This document shows, in pieces, positions 1 to 6,685 of a stretch of DNA of 8,824 bases (within the stretch, counting starts at the first letter, position 1; each line of letters begins with the position of its first letter). Under the pieces are notes generated by a model. It did not search any database. It was not told where the DNA came from and worked only from the letters and a program-made list of their open reading frames with translations. The translations under genes were made by a program, and so were the position numbers. Source of the DNA: an uncultured Bacillota bacterium (GTDB lineage Bacteria > Bacillota > Dehalobacteriia > UBA4068); assembly GCA_934427095.1 (NCBI GenBank), contig CAKRYM010000050.1, positions 1 to 8,824 on the forward strand. Reading direction: 5' to 3'.

Positions 1-76
1 GGTCCATCCAGGTGGAAAACAAAATGCCGGCAAGAAGGGCCAGGGCGGCAATGGCTGTTTGTTCCAAATTTGTCAT
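1..76 (-). CDS. Divergent gene, 5' end only; hydrophobic N-terminus, unknown function
   Basis: The minus strand opens with ATG at 76-74 and stays open for 25 codons to the window edge. A purine-rich AAGGAAGG ribosome binding site lies just upstream (about 84-91), and a good minus-strand promoter lies further up. The visible peptide begins MTNLEQTAIAALALLAG and then continues hydrophobic to a Trp-Met-Asp. Residues about 8-22 form a likely membrane segment or uncleaved signal anchor. The rest of the gene lies outside the window, so no family can be assigned; a small membrane protein or the first helix of a transporter are both possible. It is divergent from the hdr/flx operon and may share its control region. 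Confidence 0.6.
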   Translation of the reverse strand, partial: MTNLEQTAIAALALLAGILFSTWMD

Positions 77-133
77 GGTAATCCTTCCTTTTCCCAGGGG
101 TAGCCCGTAGTTTCTGATGCATATTCCCTTTCT

Positions 134-162
134 ATCATACCTATTTTTTCTTGGGAATGCAA
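134..162 (-). promoter_or_regulatory. Predicted sigma-A-type promoter for the divergent gene
   Basis: On the minus strand a TTGCAT -35 box (162-157) is separated by 17 bp from a TATGAT -10 box (139-134). Transcription should start near 127, leaving an untranslated leader of about 50 nt before the ATG at 76. Both hexamers are close to consensus and the spacing is optimal. This is predicted from sequence only. Confidence 0.6.
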
Positions 163-190
163 GTCTTTCGTAAAGGTAGGAAGTTGTTGG

Positions 191-206
191 GAAAAGACAG
201 CTTTTC
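191..206. promoter_or_regulatory. Inverted repeat upstream of the hdr/flx promoter (possible operator)
   Basis: GAAAAG at 191-196 and CTTTTC at 201-206 form a perfect 6-bp inverted repeat around a 4-bp centre. The centre lies about 56 bp upstream of the predicted start of transcription, where activators often bind. The sequence does not match a regulator site that I recognise, and a repeat this short can arise by chance in AT-rich DNA. Confidence 0.3.
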
Positions 207-218
207 TTCGTCCTGGCA

Positions 219-248
219 TTGACAGGAGTTTTTCTTCGGAATTATAAT
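219..248 (+). promoter_or_regulatory. Consensus sigma-A promoter of the hdr-flx-frd operon
   Basis: TTGACA (219-224) and TATAAT (243-248) are both perfect consensus hexamers, separated by 18 bp. Transcription is expected to start near 254-256, giving a leader of about 37-39 nt before the hdrB ATG at 293. A promoter this strong suggests high expression or expression limited by a repressor. A 10-bp palindrome, GAAAATTTTC (256-265), sits right at the predicted start. Confidence 0.82.
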
Positions 249-255
249 AAAAATG

Positions 256-265
256 GAAAATTTTC
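256..265. promoter_or_regulatory. Palindrome at the transcription start (possible repressor site)
   Basis: GAAAATTTTC is a perfect 10-bp palindrome covering roughly +1 to +10 of the predicted hdrB transcript, a common place for a repressor. It does not extend further: G255 is not matched by G266. It could also be an AT-rich coincidence. Confidence 0.25.
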
Positions 266-292
266 GATCAACCGCAAAAGGGAGAAAAAGAC

Positions 293-1102
293 ATGACCGT
301 GCGTGTGAGTTATTATCCTGGCTGTACCTTAAAAAGCAAGGCTAAAGCTTTGGATGAACAGGCCAGGGCAGTATTGCGCGCCTTAGACATTGAACTGGTG
401 GAAATACCGGAATGGCAATGCTGCGGCGCCGTGTATCCCATGGCCAAAGATGAAATCGCCCAACGGTTAGGGGCAGTACGGGCCTTGGTCCAGGCCAAGG
501 AAATGGGCTTGCCCTTGCTGACCGTTTGTTCCGCTTGCCATCATGTGCTGAAACGGGTTAATCATGATATGGCAGAGGACAAGGAGATTAGGGACAAGGT
601 TAACGCTTATTTGCAGCTGGAAAATCCTTATGCCGGGGAAACGAAGGTCATTCATTTCCTGGAATTGCTCCGGGACCAGGTGGGGTTCGACCAGCTGAAG
701 GCAAAGGTAAAAGAGCCCTTAACTCAGGCGAAGATAGGCGCTTATTATGGCTGTATGCTGCTTAGGCCTAGTAAAGTCATGGCCATGGATGATGCGGAAG
801 CTCCCACTTTGTTTGAGGATATTTTGGCTGCCTTAGGCGCAGAACCCGTGCTGTTTGCGGCCAGGAACGCCTGCTGCGGCAGTCATCAAACGGTGATTGA
901 CCAAAAAGCCGTGGAAAAAAACGGTGGCAAGGTTTTGCATAGCTTAGCGCAGCAAGGCGGGGAGAAAATCGTCACGGTCTGCCCTTTATGCTGGTATAAT
1001 TTGCAGCAGACAAAAACAGCGGAGGCTCCGGAAGTGGTATATCTGACGGAGTTGATGTACCGGGCTTTGGGATTGGAGGCGATGCAGCATGCAGAAGGAT
1101 AA
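293..1102 (+). CDS. hdrB: HdrB-like heterodisulfide reductase subunit B with two CCG domains
   Basis: This 269-residue cytosolic protein is the subunit that, in Hdr complexes, holds two noncubane [4Fe-4S] clusters and passes electrons to a disulfide or other high-potential acceptor. Both cysteine-rich CCG motifs are complete: C11, C43-C44, C79, C82 in the first half and C154, C194-C195, C230, C233 in the second. The spacings are C-x31-CC-x34-C-x2-C and C-x39-CC-x34-C-x2-C, close to methanogen HdrB, and the length is only slightly below it. The ATG at 293 has AGGGAG at 279-284 with an 8-nt gap. It is the first gene after the promoter and overlaps hdrC by 14 nt. The family is clear. The natural acceptor is unknown, because a bacterium is not expected to use the CoM/CoB heterodisulfide. 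Confidence 0.93.
   Translation: MTVRVSYYPGCTLKSKAKALDEQARAVLRALDIELVEIPEWQCCGAVYPMAKDEIAQRLGAVRALVQAKEMGLPLLTVCSACHHVLKRVNHDMAEDKEIRDKVNAYLQLENPYAGETKVIHFLELLRDQVGFDQLKAKVKEPLTQAKIGAYYGCMLLRPSKVMAMDDAEAPTLFEDILAALGAEPVLFAARNACCGSHQTVIDQKAVEKNGGKVLHSLAQQGGEKIVTVCPLCWYNLQQTKTAEAPEVVYLTELMYRALGLEAMQHAEG
1075..1079 (+). promoter_or_regulatory. Ribosome binding site fixing the hdrC start
   Basis: GGAGG lies inside the end of hdrB, 9 nt before the ATG at 1089, and supports that start. The ATG at 1082 is only 2 nt from this site and is in another frame. Confidence 0.7.
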
Positions 1103-1478
1103 AGCATTACAGGAGGAAATCCTAAGGATTTCCGGTCAGCGGCCGGAGCATTGTATGCGCTGCGGAAAATGTTCCGCCTCTTGTCCCGCCTATGGGGAAA
1201 TGGATTTCCCGCCCCATTTATTCGTGTATATGGTGGAAAAAGGAGACATCGCGCCCTTACAAAAGGCCGATTCCCTATATCATTGTTTGACTTGTTTGGC
1301 TTGCGTAGAGCGGTGTCCCCGGGGCGTGGAGCCTGCTAACCTGGTAGAAGCGGTGCGGGCTTTGACCTTACGGGAACAGGGCGCGGGACGAATGAGCCAA
1401 GAAGAAATGTTGGCCACAGCTGAGGAAAAATTACCGCAGCAGGCCTTGACCAGCGCCATGCGGAAATACGTGAAATAG
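1089..1478 (+). CDS. hdrC: HdrC-like heterodisulfide reductase subunit C, two [4Fe-4S] clusters
   Basis: A 129-residue ferredoxin-like subunit that connects HdrA to HdrB. It has two complete cubane motifs: C22, C25, C28, C32-Pro and C66, C69, C72, C76-Pro, each Cx2Cx2CxxxCP. The helical segment between them (about residues 40-62) is typical of HdrC and of the related GlpC-type ferredoxins. Methanogen HdrC is usually about 180-190 residues, so this copy has a short C-terminus; it ends soon after the second cluster helix with a basic tail. It overlaps hdrB by 14 nt and is followed 11 nt later by hdrA, whose ribosome binding site overlaps the hdrC stop. The context makes the HdrC assignment firm. 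Confidence 0.92.
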   Translation: MQKDKALQEEILRISGQRPEHCMRCGKCSASCPAYGEMDFPPHLFVYMVEKGDIAPLQKADSLYHCLTCLACVERCPRGVEPANLVEAVRALTLREQGAGRMSQEEMLATAEEKLPQQALTSAMRKYVK

Positions 1479-1489
1479 GAGGAAGCCAG

Positions 1490-3478
1490 ATGAGCAGGAT
1501 TGGTGTGTTCATCTGTTGGTGTGGCAGCAATATTGCCGCAACGGTAGATGTAAAGAGGGTGGCAGCGGCTTTGGCTCAGGAGCCGGATGTGGTCTCTGCC
1601 CAGGATTATGCCTATATGTGTTCCGAAGCGGGACAAAACCTCTTGAAAGAGGCCATTACAAACCAACTCTTAAGAGGGGTGGTGATTTGCGCCTGCTCTC
1701 CTCGGATGCATGAAGCCACCTTCCGAAAGGCAGCCGCGCAGGCGGGGCTAAACCCCTATTTGGTGGAAATCGCCAATTTGCGGGAGCAATGCTCCTGGAT
1801 ACATAAGGATATAGACCAAGCCACGGAAAAAGCCATTGCCTTAGGGCGGGCGGCCATTGCTAAGGTGAAGCGGAATACGCCCTTAACCCCAGGGGAAACC
1901 CCGGTGACCAAACGGGCTTTGGTGGTGGGCGGCGGTATTGCTGGCATTCAGGCGGCTTTGGACATTGCGGAAGCGGGCTTCCCCGTGGACATTGTGGAAA
2001 AGGAACCTACCATTGGCGGGCGCATGGCCCAGCTGGACAAGACCTTTCCCACCCTAGATTGCTCGGCCTGTATTTTGACCCCGAAAATGGTGGAAGCAGC
2101 CCAGCATCCCAATATTCGCATTTTTTCTTACAGTGAAGTGACGGAAGTCAAAGGCTTTGTGGGGAATTTTCAGGTGAAGATACGCCGCAAGGCTCGCTAT
2201 GTGAAAGAGGATATTTGCACCGGCTGCGGCTTGTGTACGGAAAAATGCCCCCAGAAAAAAGTGCCCAATCAATTTGACCTAGGCATGAGCAAGCACGGGG
2301 CTATTTACATCCCCTTTGCCCAGGCGGTGCCCAAGGTGGCGGTAATTGACCCGGAATACTGCACCAAGTTAAAAACCGGCAAATGCGGTCTTTGCGCCAA
2401 GGTCTGCGCCATCGGGGCCATTGATTATACCCAGCAAGATCAGGAATTGACCGAGTCTTACGGCGCCATTGTGGCGGCCACGGGCTTTGATTTGCTGCCA
2501 GCCAAACGCTTTGGGGAATATGCCTATGGCTTAAGCCCGGATGTGTTAACTTCTTTGGAATACGAACGCTTGATGAATGCCGCAGGGCCCACAGGCGGGA
2601 AATTGGTCCGGCCTTCGGACGGGAAACATCCTAAGACCATTGTGTTTGTGCAATGCGTGGGCTCCCGGGATACCACCAAGCGGGGGAAACCCTATTGCTC
2701 CAAGGTGTGCTGCATGTATACAGCCAAGAACGCCATGCTGACCAGGGAAAAATACCCGGACACGGAAGTGTATGTGTTTTATATTGATGTGCGCACCCCG
2801 GGTAAGAATTTTGACGAGTTTTACCGCCGGGCTGTGGAAGAATACGGCGTCCATTATATCAAAGGGATGGTGGGGAAAGTGTCCCCCAGCGGCGACAAAT
2901 TGATGGTGCAGGCGGCTGATCTCTTAGGCGGGGAACAGCTGCAGATCGCCGCGGACATGGTGGTATTAGCCACTGCGGTACAGCCGGCAGAAGGGGCCAG
3001 AGCTTTAGGCACTTTGCTCACAGCTAGTATGGATACGAATGATTTCTTTACGGAAGCGCACCCCAAATTGCGGCCGGTAGAAAGCCCCACAGCCGGGGTG
3101 TATTTGGCGGGCATGTGCCAAGGGCCTAAGGATATTCCGGAAACCGTGGCCCAGGCTTCTGCCGCGGCCGTGAAGGTAGTGGGACTCTTGGCCAAGGATA
3201 AGCTGACCGGCAATCCTTGCGTGGCGAAAAGCGACCCCTTGCTCTGCAACGGCTGTTCTGCCTGTGAAAAGGTTTGTCCTTATGGGGCTATCACTTATGA
3301 GGAAGAAGAAGTGCGCTTGCCTGGTTTAGGCAAAGAGATACGCCGGGTGGCTAAGGTGAACCCGGCGGTTTGCCAGGGTTGCGGCGCCTGCACCGTGACC
3401 TGCCCCTCTGGGGCCATGGATTTGCAGGGCTTTTCCCATCAACAGATCATGGCGGAGGTGGATGCCATATGGAAATAG
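1490..3478 (+). CDS. hdrA: HdrA-like bifurcating flavoprotein subunit
   Basis: This 662-residue protein has the full HdrA plan and should carry the FAD at which electrons are split. The N-terminal domain (1-130) holds C9, C11, C44 and C69. The thioredoxin-reductase-like FAD domain starts with GGGIAG at 147-152 and has the HdrA signature DCSAC at 190-194. An inserted ferredoxin domain has C243, C246, C249, C253 and C291, C299, C302, C306. The family's unusual cluster site is at C388, C402, C406, C407. A C-terminal dicluster ferredoxin has C586, C589, C592, C596 and C628, C631, C634, C638. The length matches methanogen HdrA and no key cysteine is missing. The ATG at 1490 follows AGGAGG at 1477-1482. 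The C-terminal ferredoxin is the likely exit for low-potential electrons to free ferredoxin. The end overlaps flxD by 10 nt. Confidence 0.96.
   Translation: MSRIGVFICWCGSNIAATVDVKRVAAALAQEPDVVSAQDYAYMCSEAGQNLLKEAITNQLLRGVVICACSPRMHEATFRKAAAQAGLNPYLVEIANLREQCSWIHKDIDQATEKAIALGRAAIAKVKRNTPLTPGETPVTKRALVVGGGIAGIQAALDIAEAGFPVDIVEKEPTIGGRMAQLDKTFPTLDCSACILTPKMVEAAQHPNIRIFSYSEVTEVKGFVGNFQVKIRRKARYVKEDICTGCGLCTEKCPQKKVPNQFDLGMSKHGAIYIPFAQAVPKVAVIDPEYCTKLKTGKCGLCAKVCAIGAIDYTQQDQELTESYGAIVAATGFDLLPAKRFGEYAYGLSPDVLTSLEYERLMNAAGPTGGKLVRPSDGKHPKTIVFVQCVGSRDTTKRGKPYCSKVCCMYTAKNAMLTREKYPDTEVYVFYIDVRTPGKNFDEFYRRAVEEYGVHYIKGMVGKVSPSGDKLMVQAADLLGGEQLQIAADMVVLATAVQPAEGARALGTLLTASMDTNDFFTEAHPKLRPVESPTAGVYLAGMCQGPKDIPETVAQASAAAVKVVGLLAKDKLTGNPCVAKSDPLLCNGCSACEKVCPYGAITYEEEEVRLPGLGKEIRRVAKVNPAVCQGCGACTVTCPSGAMDLQGFSHQQIMAEVDAIWK
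3454..3458 (+). promoter_or_regulatory. Ribosome binding site fixing the flxD start
   Basis: GGAGG inside the end of hdrA lies 10 nt before ATG 3469. It supports a 145-residue product, the normal MvhD-type length, over a longer reading frame that opens at 3370. Confidence 0.65.
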
Positions 3479-3906
3479 CAAATTATCGTCCCCGTATTGT
3501 GGCTTTTTGCTGCAACTGGTGCTCTTATGCCGGGGCGGATTTGGCTGGCACTAACCGCATGGAATACCCGGCAGAGGTACGGATTATCCGCGTGCCTTGT
3601 TCCTGCCGGGTGGATCCCTTATTTATTCTGCGGGCCTTTCAACGGGGAGCGGACGGGGTTATTCTTTGCGGTTGCCATCCCGGGGATTGCCATTATACGT
3701 CCGGGAATTATTTTGCCCGCCGCCGCATGAGCCTGCTCCTTTCCTTATTGGAATATGTGGGAGTGGAAAAGGAACGCTTCCGGGTGGAATGGATATCCGC
3801 CGCAGAAGGGGCTCGCTTTGCCGGGGTGATGCAGGAATTTACCCAAACTTTAGCGGCCTTAGGGGAAAACCGGCGATTGGAGGATTTGCGATGCAAGGGG
3901 CAATGA
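3469..3906 (+). CDS. flxD: FlxD/MvhD-like [2Fe-2S] electron-transfer subunit
   Basis: A 145-residue protein of the MvhD/FlxD (hydrogenase delta) family. It docks to HdrA and carries electrons from the donor module to the bifurcating flavin through a [2Fe-2S] cluster. Recognisable family blocks are FCCNWCSYAGAD (13-24), the IIRVPCSCRVDP segment (39-50) and GCHPGDCHY (68-76), followed by the family's RRR and EWISAAEG segments. Cysteines are at 14, 15, 18, 44, 46, 67, 69 and 74. From memory, most relatives have a glycine where C46 stands, so this copy may carry an extra cysteine. ATG 3469 is chosen from its ribosome binding site and because the upstream extension is hdrA sequence in another frame. 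The gene overlaps hdrA by 10 nt and flxC by 16 nt. Confidence 0.93.
   Translation: MEIANYRPRIVAFCCNWCSYAGADLAGTNRMEYPAEVRIIRVPCSCRVDPLFILRAFQRGADGVILCGCHPGDCHYTSGNYFARRRMSLLLSLLEYVGVEKERFRVEWISAAEGARFAGVMQEFTQTLAALGENRRLEDLRCKGQ
3879..3883 (+). promoter_or_regulatory. Ribosome binding site fixing the flxC start
   Basis: GGAGG inside flxD lies 7 nt before ATG 3891. It favours that start over ATG 3903, which forms an ATGA overlap with the flxD stop but is 19 nt away, and over upstream starts that would lie within flxD. Confidence 0.65.
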
Positions 3907-4844
3907 GAAAAACAGCCATAGAACTACTGCAAGCAGGTACCGTTGACCGGGTACTGGGCTGGAAAAAAGGCCTCTTACCGGAAGAAAGGGAAATCGCCAT
4001 TTTCCGGGAAAAAGAGGAGATTGAACAGGAGTTGGTTTACGACCCTTGCTGCGGGCAGAATTTGAGCAAGACCTTAATCCAAGAAAGCCAAAAGATAGGC
4101 CGCATTCTGGTTTTCCTGCGTCCCTGCGACGGGGCTGGCTATGACCTGCTATTGCGGGAACACCGGCTGCGGCCAGAAGGGGTGTACACCGTAGGGATTC
4201 CCTGCCCAGGGGTATTAGACCTGGTTAAGCTGGGAGAAAAATACCCTCAGGGCTTAAACAGCCTGGAGATGGTTGGGGATGAGGTACAGCTTTCTGCCCA
4301 AGGGAAAGCAGAAACCCTGCCTTTGGCAAGCTTATTGGCGGAAACCTGCCAAAGCTGTGCCAGGGTGAGCCCTGTGGCTTATGAGATGAGTTTAGGCGAA
4401 GGCCAGGAACAGCCAAAGCCTTTGGCCCTTGACCCTTATGCTAAAGTGAAGGAGATCGAGGCCCTGTCCCCGGAAGAACGCTTCCGTTTTTGGCAAGGGG
4501 AGCTTTCCCGCTGCATTCGCTGTAATGCTTGCCGGAATGTCTGTCCGGCCTGCTCCTGCCGGCAATGCGTCTTTGACAACCCGGCTTCCGGTGTGGCCAA
4601 TAAGGCTGCGGCAGACGCCTTTGAAGAAAAGCTATTCCATTTGATCCGGGCCTATCATGTGGCCGGACGCTGCGTGGACTGCGGACAATGCGACCGGGTT
4701 TGCCCGGAGCATATCCCTCTCCACTTGCTGAATCGAAAATTACGCCAGGATTTGACGGCCTTTTATGGGGAAGCGGCAGGGGCGTTGACCGCCTATGCCC
4801 TGACGGACGCGGAACCTGGGCAAGAGAAGGGAGGCGGCAAATGA
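3891..4844 (+). CDS. flxC: FlxC-like 4Fe-4S dicluster subunit with FrhB-like N-terminal region
   Basis: A 317-residue iron-sulfur protein of the kind that sits between FlxD and FlxB in hdr-flx clusters. The N-terminal part has the DPCCGQN (51-57) and LRPCDGAGY (76-84) segments that resemble the F420-hydrogenase/dehydrogenase beta-subunit (FrhB-like) fold. This is followed by a CQSCARVSPVAYE segment common in this subfamily. The C-terminal half holds two cubane motifs, C208, C211, C214, C218-Pro and C261, C264, C267, C271-Pro. Right after the first come C221, C223 and C226. It probably relays electrons from FlxA/FlxB towards FlxD and HdrA in the cytosol. It overlaps flxD by 16 nt, and its stop overlaps the flxB start (ATGA). 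The FlxC name rests on gene order and family resemblance; the FlxB/FlxC labels could be swapped in other nomenclatures. Confidence 0.85.
   Translation: MQGAMRKTAIELLQAGTVDRVLGWKKGLLPEEREIAIFREKEEIEQELVYDPCCGQNLSKTLIQESQKIGRILVFLRPCDGAGYDLLLREHRLRPEGVYTVGIPCPGVLDLVKLGEKYPQGLNSLEMVGDEVQLSAQGKAETLPLASLLAETCQSCARVSPVAYEMSLGEGQEQPKPLALDPYAKVKEIEALSPEERFRFWQGELSRCIRCNACRNVCPACSCRQCVFDNPASGVANKAAADAFEEKLFHLIRAYHVAGRCVDCGQCDRVCPEHIPLHLLNRKLRQDLTAFYGEAAGALTAYALTDAEPGQEKGGGK
4827..4834 (+). promoter_or_regulatory. Ribosome binding site fixing the flxB start
   Basis: AAGGGAGG ends 6 nt before ATG 4841, the first of two adjacent ATG codons. It supports a 337-residue product over a frame opening at 4688 inside flxC. 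Confidence 0.7.
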
Positions 4845-5854
4845 TGCAGAAACTACCGGTGCAAGAACTTCCCCGCTTGCTGGATTTGTGGCAGGAAAAA
4901 CGGCGGATCTATGTGCCAGGTGAGGAACGTTGGCAACTCCGTGCACCAGGGGAAAGCCCCAGGTTAACGCTTTGCCGCCACGGAATCAAGGACTTATTCC
5001 TGCCCCAAACCGAGGATTTGATGTCTTTCCGGCGGCAAGGAAAACAATTGCAGGTAGAGGACTTACGTGAGGAAGAAGAAGATTTTCTGGTCTTTGGGGT
5101 ACCGGCCTGCGATAGGGAAGCCTTGTGCCGCTTGGACGAGGTGTTCTTAGCGGAACCCAAAGACACCTATTATGCCAACCGGAGAAAGCACGGGGTTTTG
5201 GTGGCTTTTTGCTGCACAGAGCCGGAAAGCAGTTGTTTTTGTTCTACCTTTGGCATTGACCCAGGCCAGCCTGGCGGGGATATTTCCTGCTGGCAGCAGG
5301 GGGACACCTATGTTTTCCAAGGGAATACCCCAGCTGGAGAAAGCCTCTTAGCAGAAGCAAAGGCTTTGCTGACCCCTGGCGGAGACGAGATAGCGGAAGC
5401 TGCGGCGAAAAGGGTCAGAGAAAAATTGCCCACTTTGCCTTTGGGCAAATTGTCTTTGGGCGATATCCCTGCTACAGATACGCAAGCCTTGTTTGCTAGA
5501 GAAGAATGGGCGGACTTGGCGGCCCACTGTTTAGGCTGCGGCGCTTGCACCTTTGTTTGTCCTACTTGCCAATGCTATGATATTCGGGAATTCGACGACG
5601 GAAAACAGATTCGCCGTTTTCGTTGCTGGGATAGCTGCATGTATGCGGATTTCACCCTGATGTCTGCCGGCCAACCAAGGCCCACCCAAACAGAACGGTC
5701 CCGGCAGCGGTTCATGCATAAGCTGGCTTATTTCCCCACGGAGCATCAGGGGCGTATGGGCTGCGTAGGCTGCGGACGCTGCGTGAAAGCCTGCCCTCAG
5801 CATTTGCATATGGCAAAGGTCATCAACACCTTGGGAGGGAAAAAGCATGGATAA
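4841..5854 (+). CDS. flxB: FlxB: AsrA/HydB-like 4Fe-4S dicluster subunit
   Basis: A 337-residue cytosolic iron-sulfur protein of the family that includes anaerobic sulfite reductase subunit A and the beta subunit of archaeal sulfhydrogenase; its length is normal for that family. Family traits include FGVPACDREAL in the N-terminal half, the AFCCTEP and SSCFCS segments, and two cubane motifs, C230, C233, C236, C240-Pro and C308, C311, C314, C318-Pro. Between them is a C243/C245, RCWDSCMYADF (261-271) region and the RQRFMHK segment common to AsrA-type proteins. It should pass electrons between the NAD(P)H-oxidising FlxA and the FlxC/FlxD relay. It is the usual partner of the AsrB-like subunit that follows, here with an 8-nt overlap. 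It starts at ATG 4841 in an ATGA overlap with flxC. Sulfite reduction itself is not suggested, because no sirohaem subunit (AsrC) is present in the window. Confidence 0.9.
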   Translation: MMQKLPVQELPRLLDLWQEKRRIYVPGEERWQLRAPGESPRLTLCRHGIKDLFLPQTEDLMSFRRQGKQLQVEDLREEEEDFLVFGVPACDREALCRLDEVFLAEPKDTYYANRRKHGVLVAFCCTEPESSCFCSTFGIDPGQPGGDISCWQQGDTYVFQGNTPAGESLLAEAKALLTPGGDEIAEAAAKRVREKLPTLPLGKLSLGDIPATDTQALFAREEWADLAAHCLGCGACTFVCPTCQCYDIREFDDGKQIRRFRCWDSCMYADFTLMSAGQPRPTQTERSRQRFMHKLAYFPTEHQGRMGCVGCGRCVKACPQHLHMAKVINTLGGKKHG

Positions 5855-6671
5855 AGAAACCCTCATCCCAGTGGCGGGTGTGGTCACCAAGATTCGGCGC
5901 GACACTGGGGATGTGAAAACTTTTTTGGTAGAAAAAGAGGACGGCGGCAAGCCTTTCCTCCATCAGCCGGGCCAATGCGCCATGTTGTCTATTCCCGGCG
6001 CTGGGGAAGCCATGTTCTCCATCACCAGCTCTCCCACGGCGCCGGAAATGGAATTCTCCATTAAACAGTGCGGCTGCTTAACCCAGGCTTTGCATGAGCT
6101 GGAAGAAGGGAACCAGGTCTTTATCCGCGGCCCTTATGGCAATCATTTTCCCGTGGAAGGGGATTTCTTAGGCCAGGACCTGCTCTTTGTGGCTGGTGGC
6201 ATCGGCTTAGCCCCCTTACGTTCTGTCATCAATTATGTGCGGGACAAGCGGGAGCAGTACGGGAAAGTCGCGGTGGTATACGGCGCCAGAAGCGCCGAAG
6301 ATTTGGTGGATTATCAGGAATTAACCGAAGTTTGGCAGAAGGAAGAGAATCTGGACCTGTATCTCACCATTGACCGGGCGGAAGCAGGCTGGACAGGGCA
6401 TACGGGCTTTGTGCCGGATTATCTGGCGGAGCTAAGTTTCTCCCCATCCTATTTGGCCGTGGTCTGCGGCCCGCCGGTGATGATCAAATTCAGCATCGAA
6501 AAGCTGCTGGCGTTAGGTTTTCAACCGGAACAAATCTATACCACCATGGAAATGCGCATGAAATGCGGCGTCGGCAAATGCGGCCGCTGTAATATTGGCA
6601 GCAAATACGTGTGCAAGGACGGCCCGGTTTTCCGTTGGGATCAATTGGGCGCTTTGCCGGATGAGTATTAG
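5847..6671 (+). CDS. flxA: FlxA: FAD/NAD(P)H-binding [2Fe-2S] oxidoreductase subunit
   Basis: A 274-residue protein of the ferredoxin-NADP reductase superfamily, related to AsrB, sulfhydrogenase gamma and the dihydroorotate dehydrogenase electron-transfer subunit. It oxidises NAD(P)H and feeds the Flx relay. The FAD domain carries FSITSSP (57-63) and GPYGNHF (95-101). The nucleotide domain has VAGGIGLAPLR (115-125), a YGAR segment, and CGPP at 207-210. The C-terminal [2Fe-2S] site is C240-x4-C245-x2-C248-x7-C256. The length is normal. ATG 5847 has GGGAGGG at 5833-5839, and the gene overlaps flxB by 8 nt. NADH is more likely than NADPH by analogy with known FlxA, but no residue seen here settles the cofactor. 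It links NAD(P)H to the complex, so the electron donor is probably neither H2 nor F420. Confidence 0.93.
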   Translation: MDKETLIPVAGVVTKIRRDTGDVKTFLVEKEDGGKPFLHQPGQCAMLSIPGAGEAMFSITSSPTAPEMEFSIKQCGCLTQALHELEEGNQVFIRGPYGNHFPVEGDFLGQDLLFVAGGIGLAPLRSVINYVRDKREQYGKVAVVYGARSAEDLVDYQELTEVWQKEENLDLYLTIDRAEAGWTGHTGFVPDYLAELSFSPSYLAVVCGPPVMIKFSIEKLLALGFQPEQIYTTMEMRMKCGVGKCGRCNIGSKYVCKDGPVFRWDQLGALPDEY

Positions 6672-6685
6672 AAAGGCTGGGGAAC

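Noticed and set aside
77..292. Rho-independent terminator or riboswitch in the intergenic region
   Set aside because: No GC-rich stem followed by a T-run, and no recognisable riboswitch core, was found on either strand; the only stems are short and AT-rich.
2854..3249. Long minus-strand reading frame opposite hdrA
   Set aside because: It mirrors hdrA codons, resembles no known protein, and the plus-strand frame carries clear HdrA motifs throughout.
3370..3468. Upstream extension of flxD
   Set aside because: The extra residues come from reading the hdrA ferredoxin domain out of frame, and ATG 3469 has its own ribosome binding site and gives the normal family length.
293..3906. Methanogenic archaeal origin because of hdrABC and an mvhD-like gene
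   Set aside because: The perfect bacterial -35/-10 promoter, strong Shine-Dalgarno sites, and AsrAB-like FlxBA partners instead of an F420 or NiFe hydrogenase point to an anaerobic bacterium.
4688..4840. Upstream extension of flxB
   Set aside because: It is flxC sequence in another frame; ATG 4841 with AAGGGAGG six bases upstream gives the normal AsrA-like length.
4841..6671. Anaerobic sulfite reductase genes asrA and asrB
   Set aside because: The two proteins are AsrA/AsrB-like, but there is no sirohaem subunit AsrC next to them and they lie inside an hdr-flx cluster, so FlxB/FlxA fits better.
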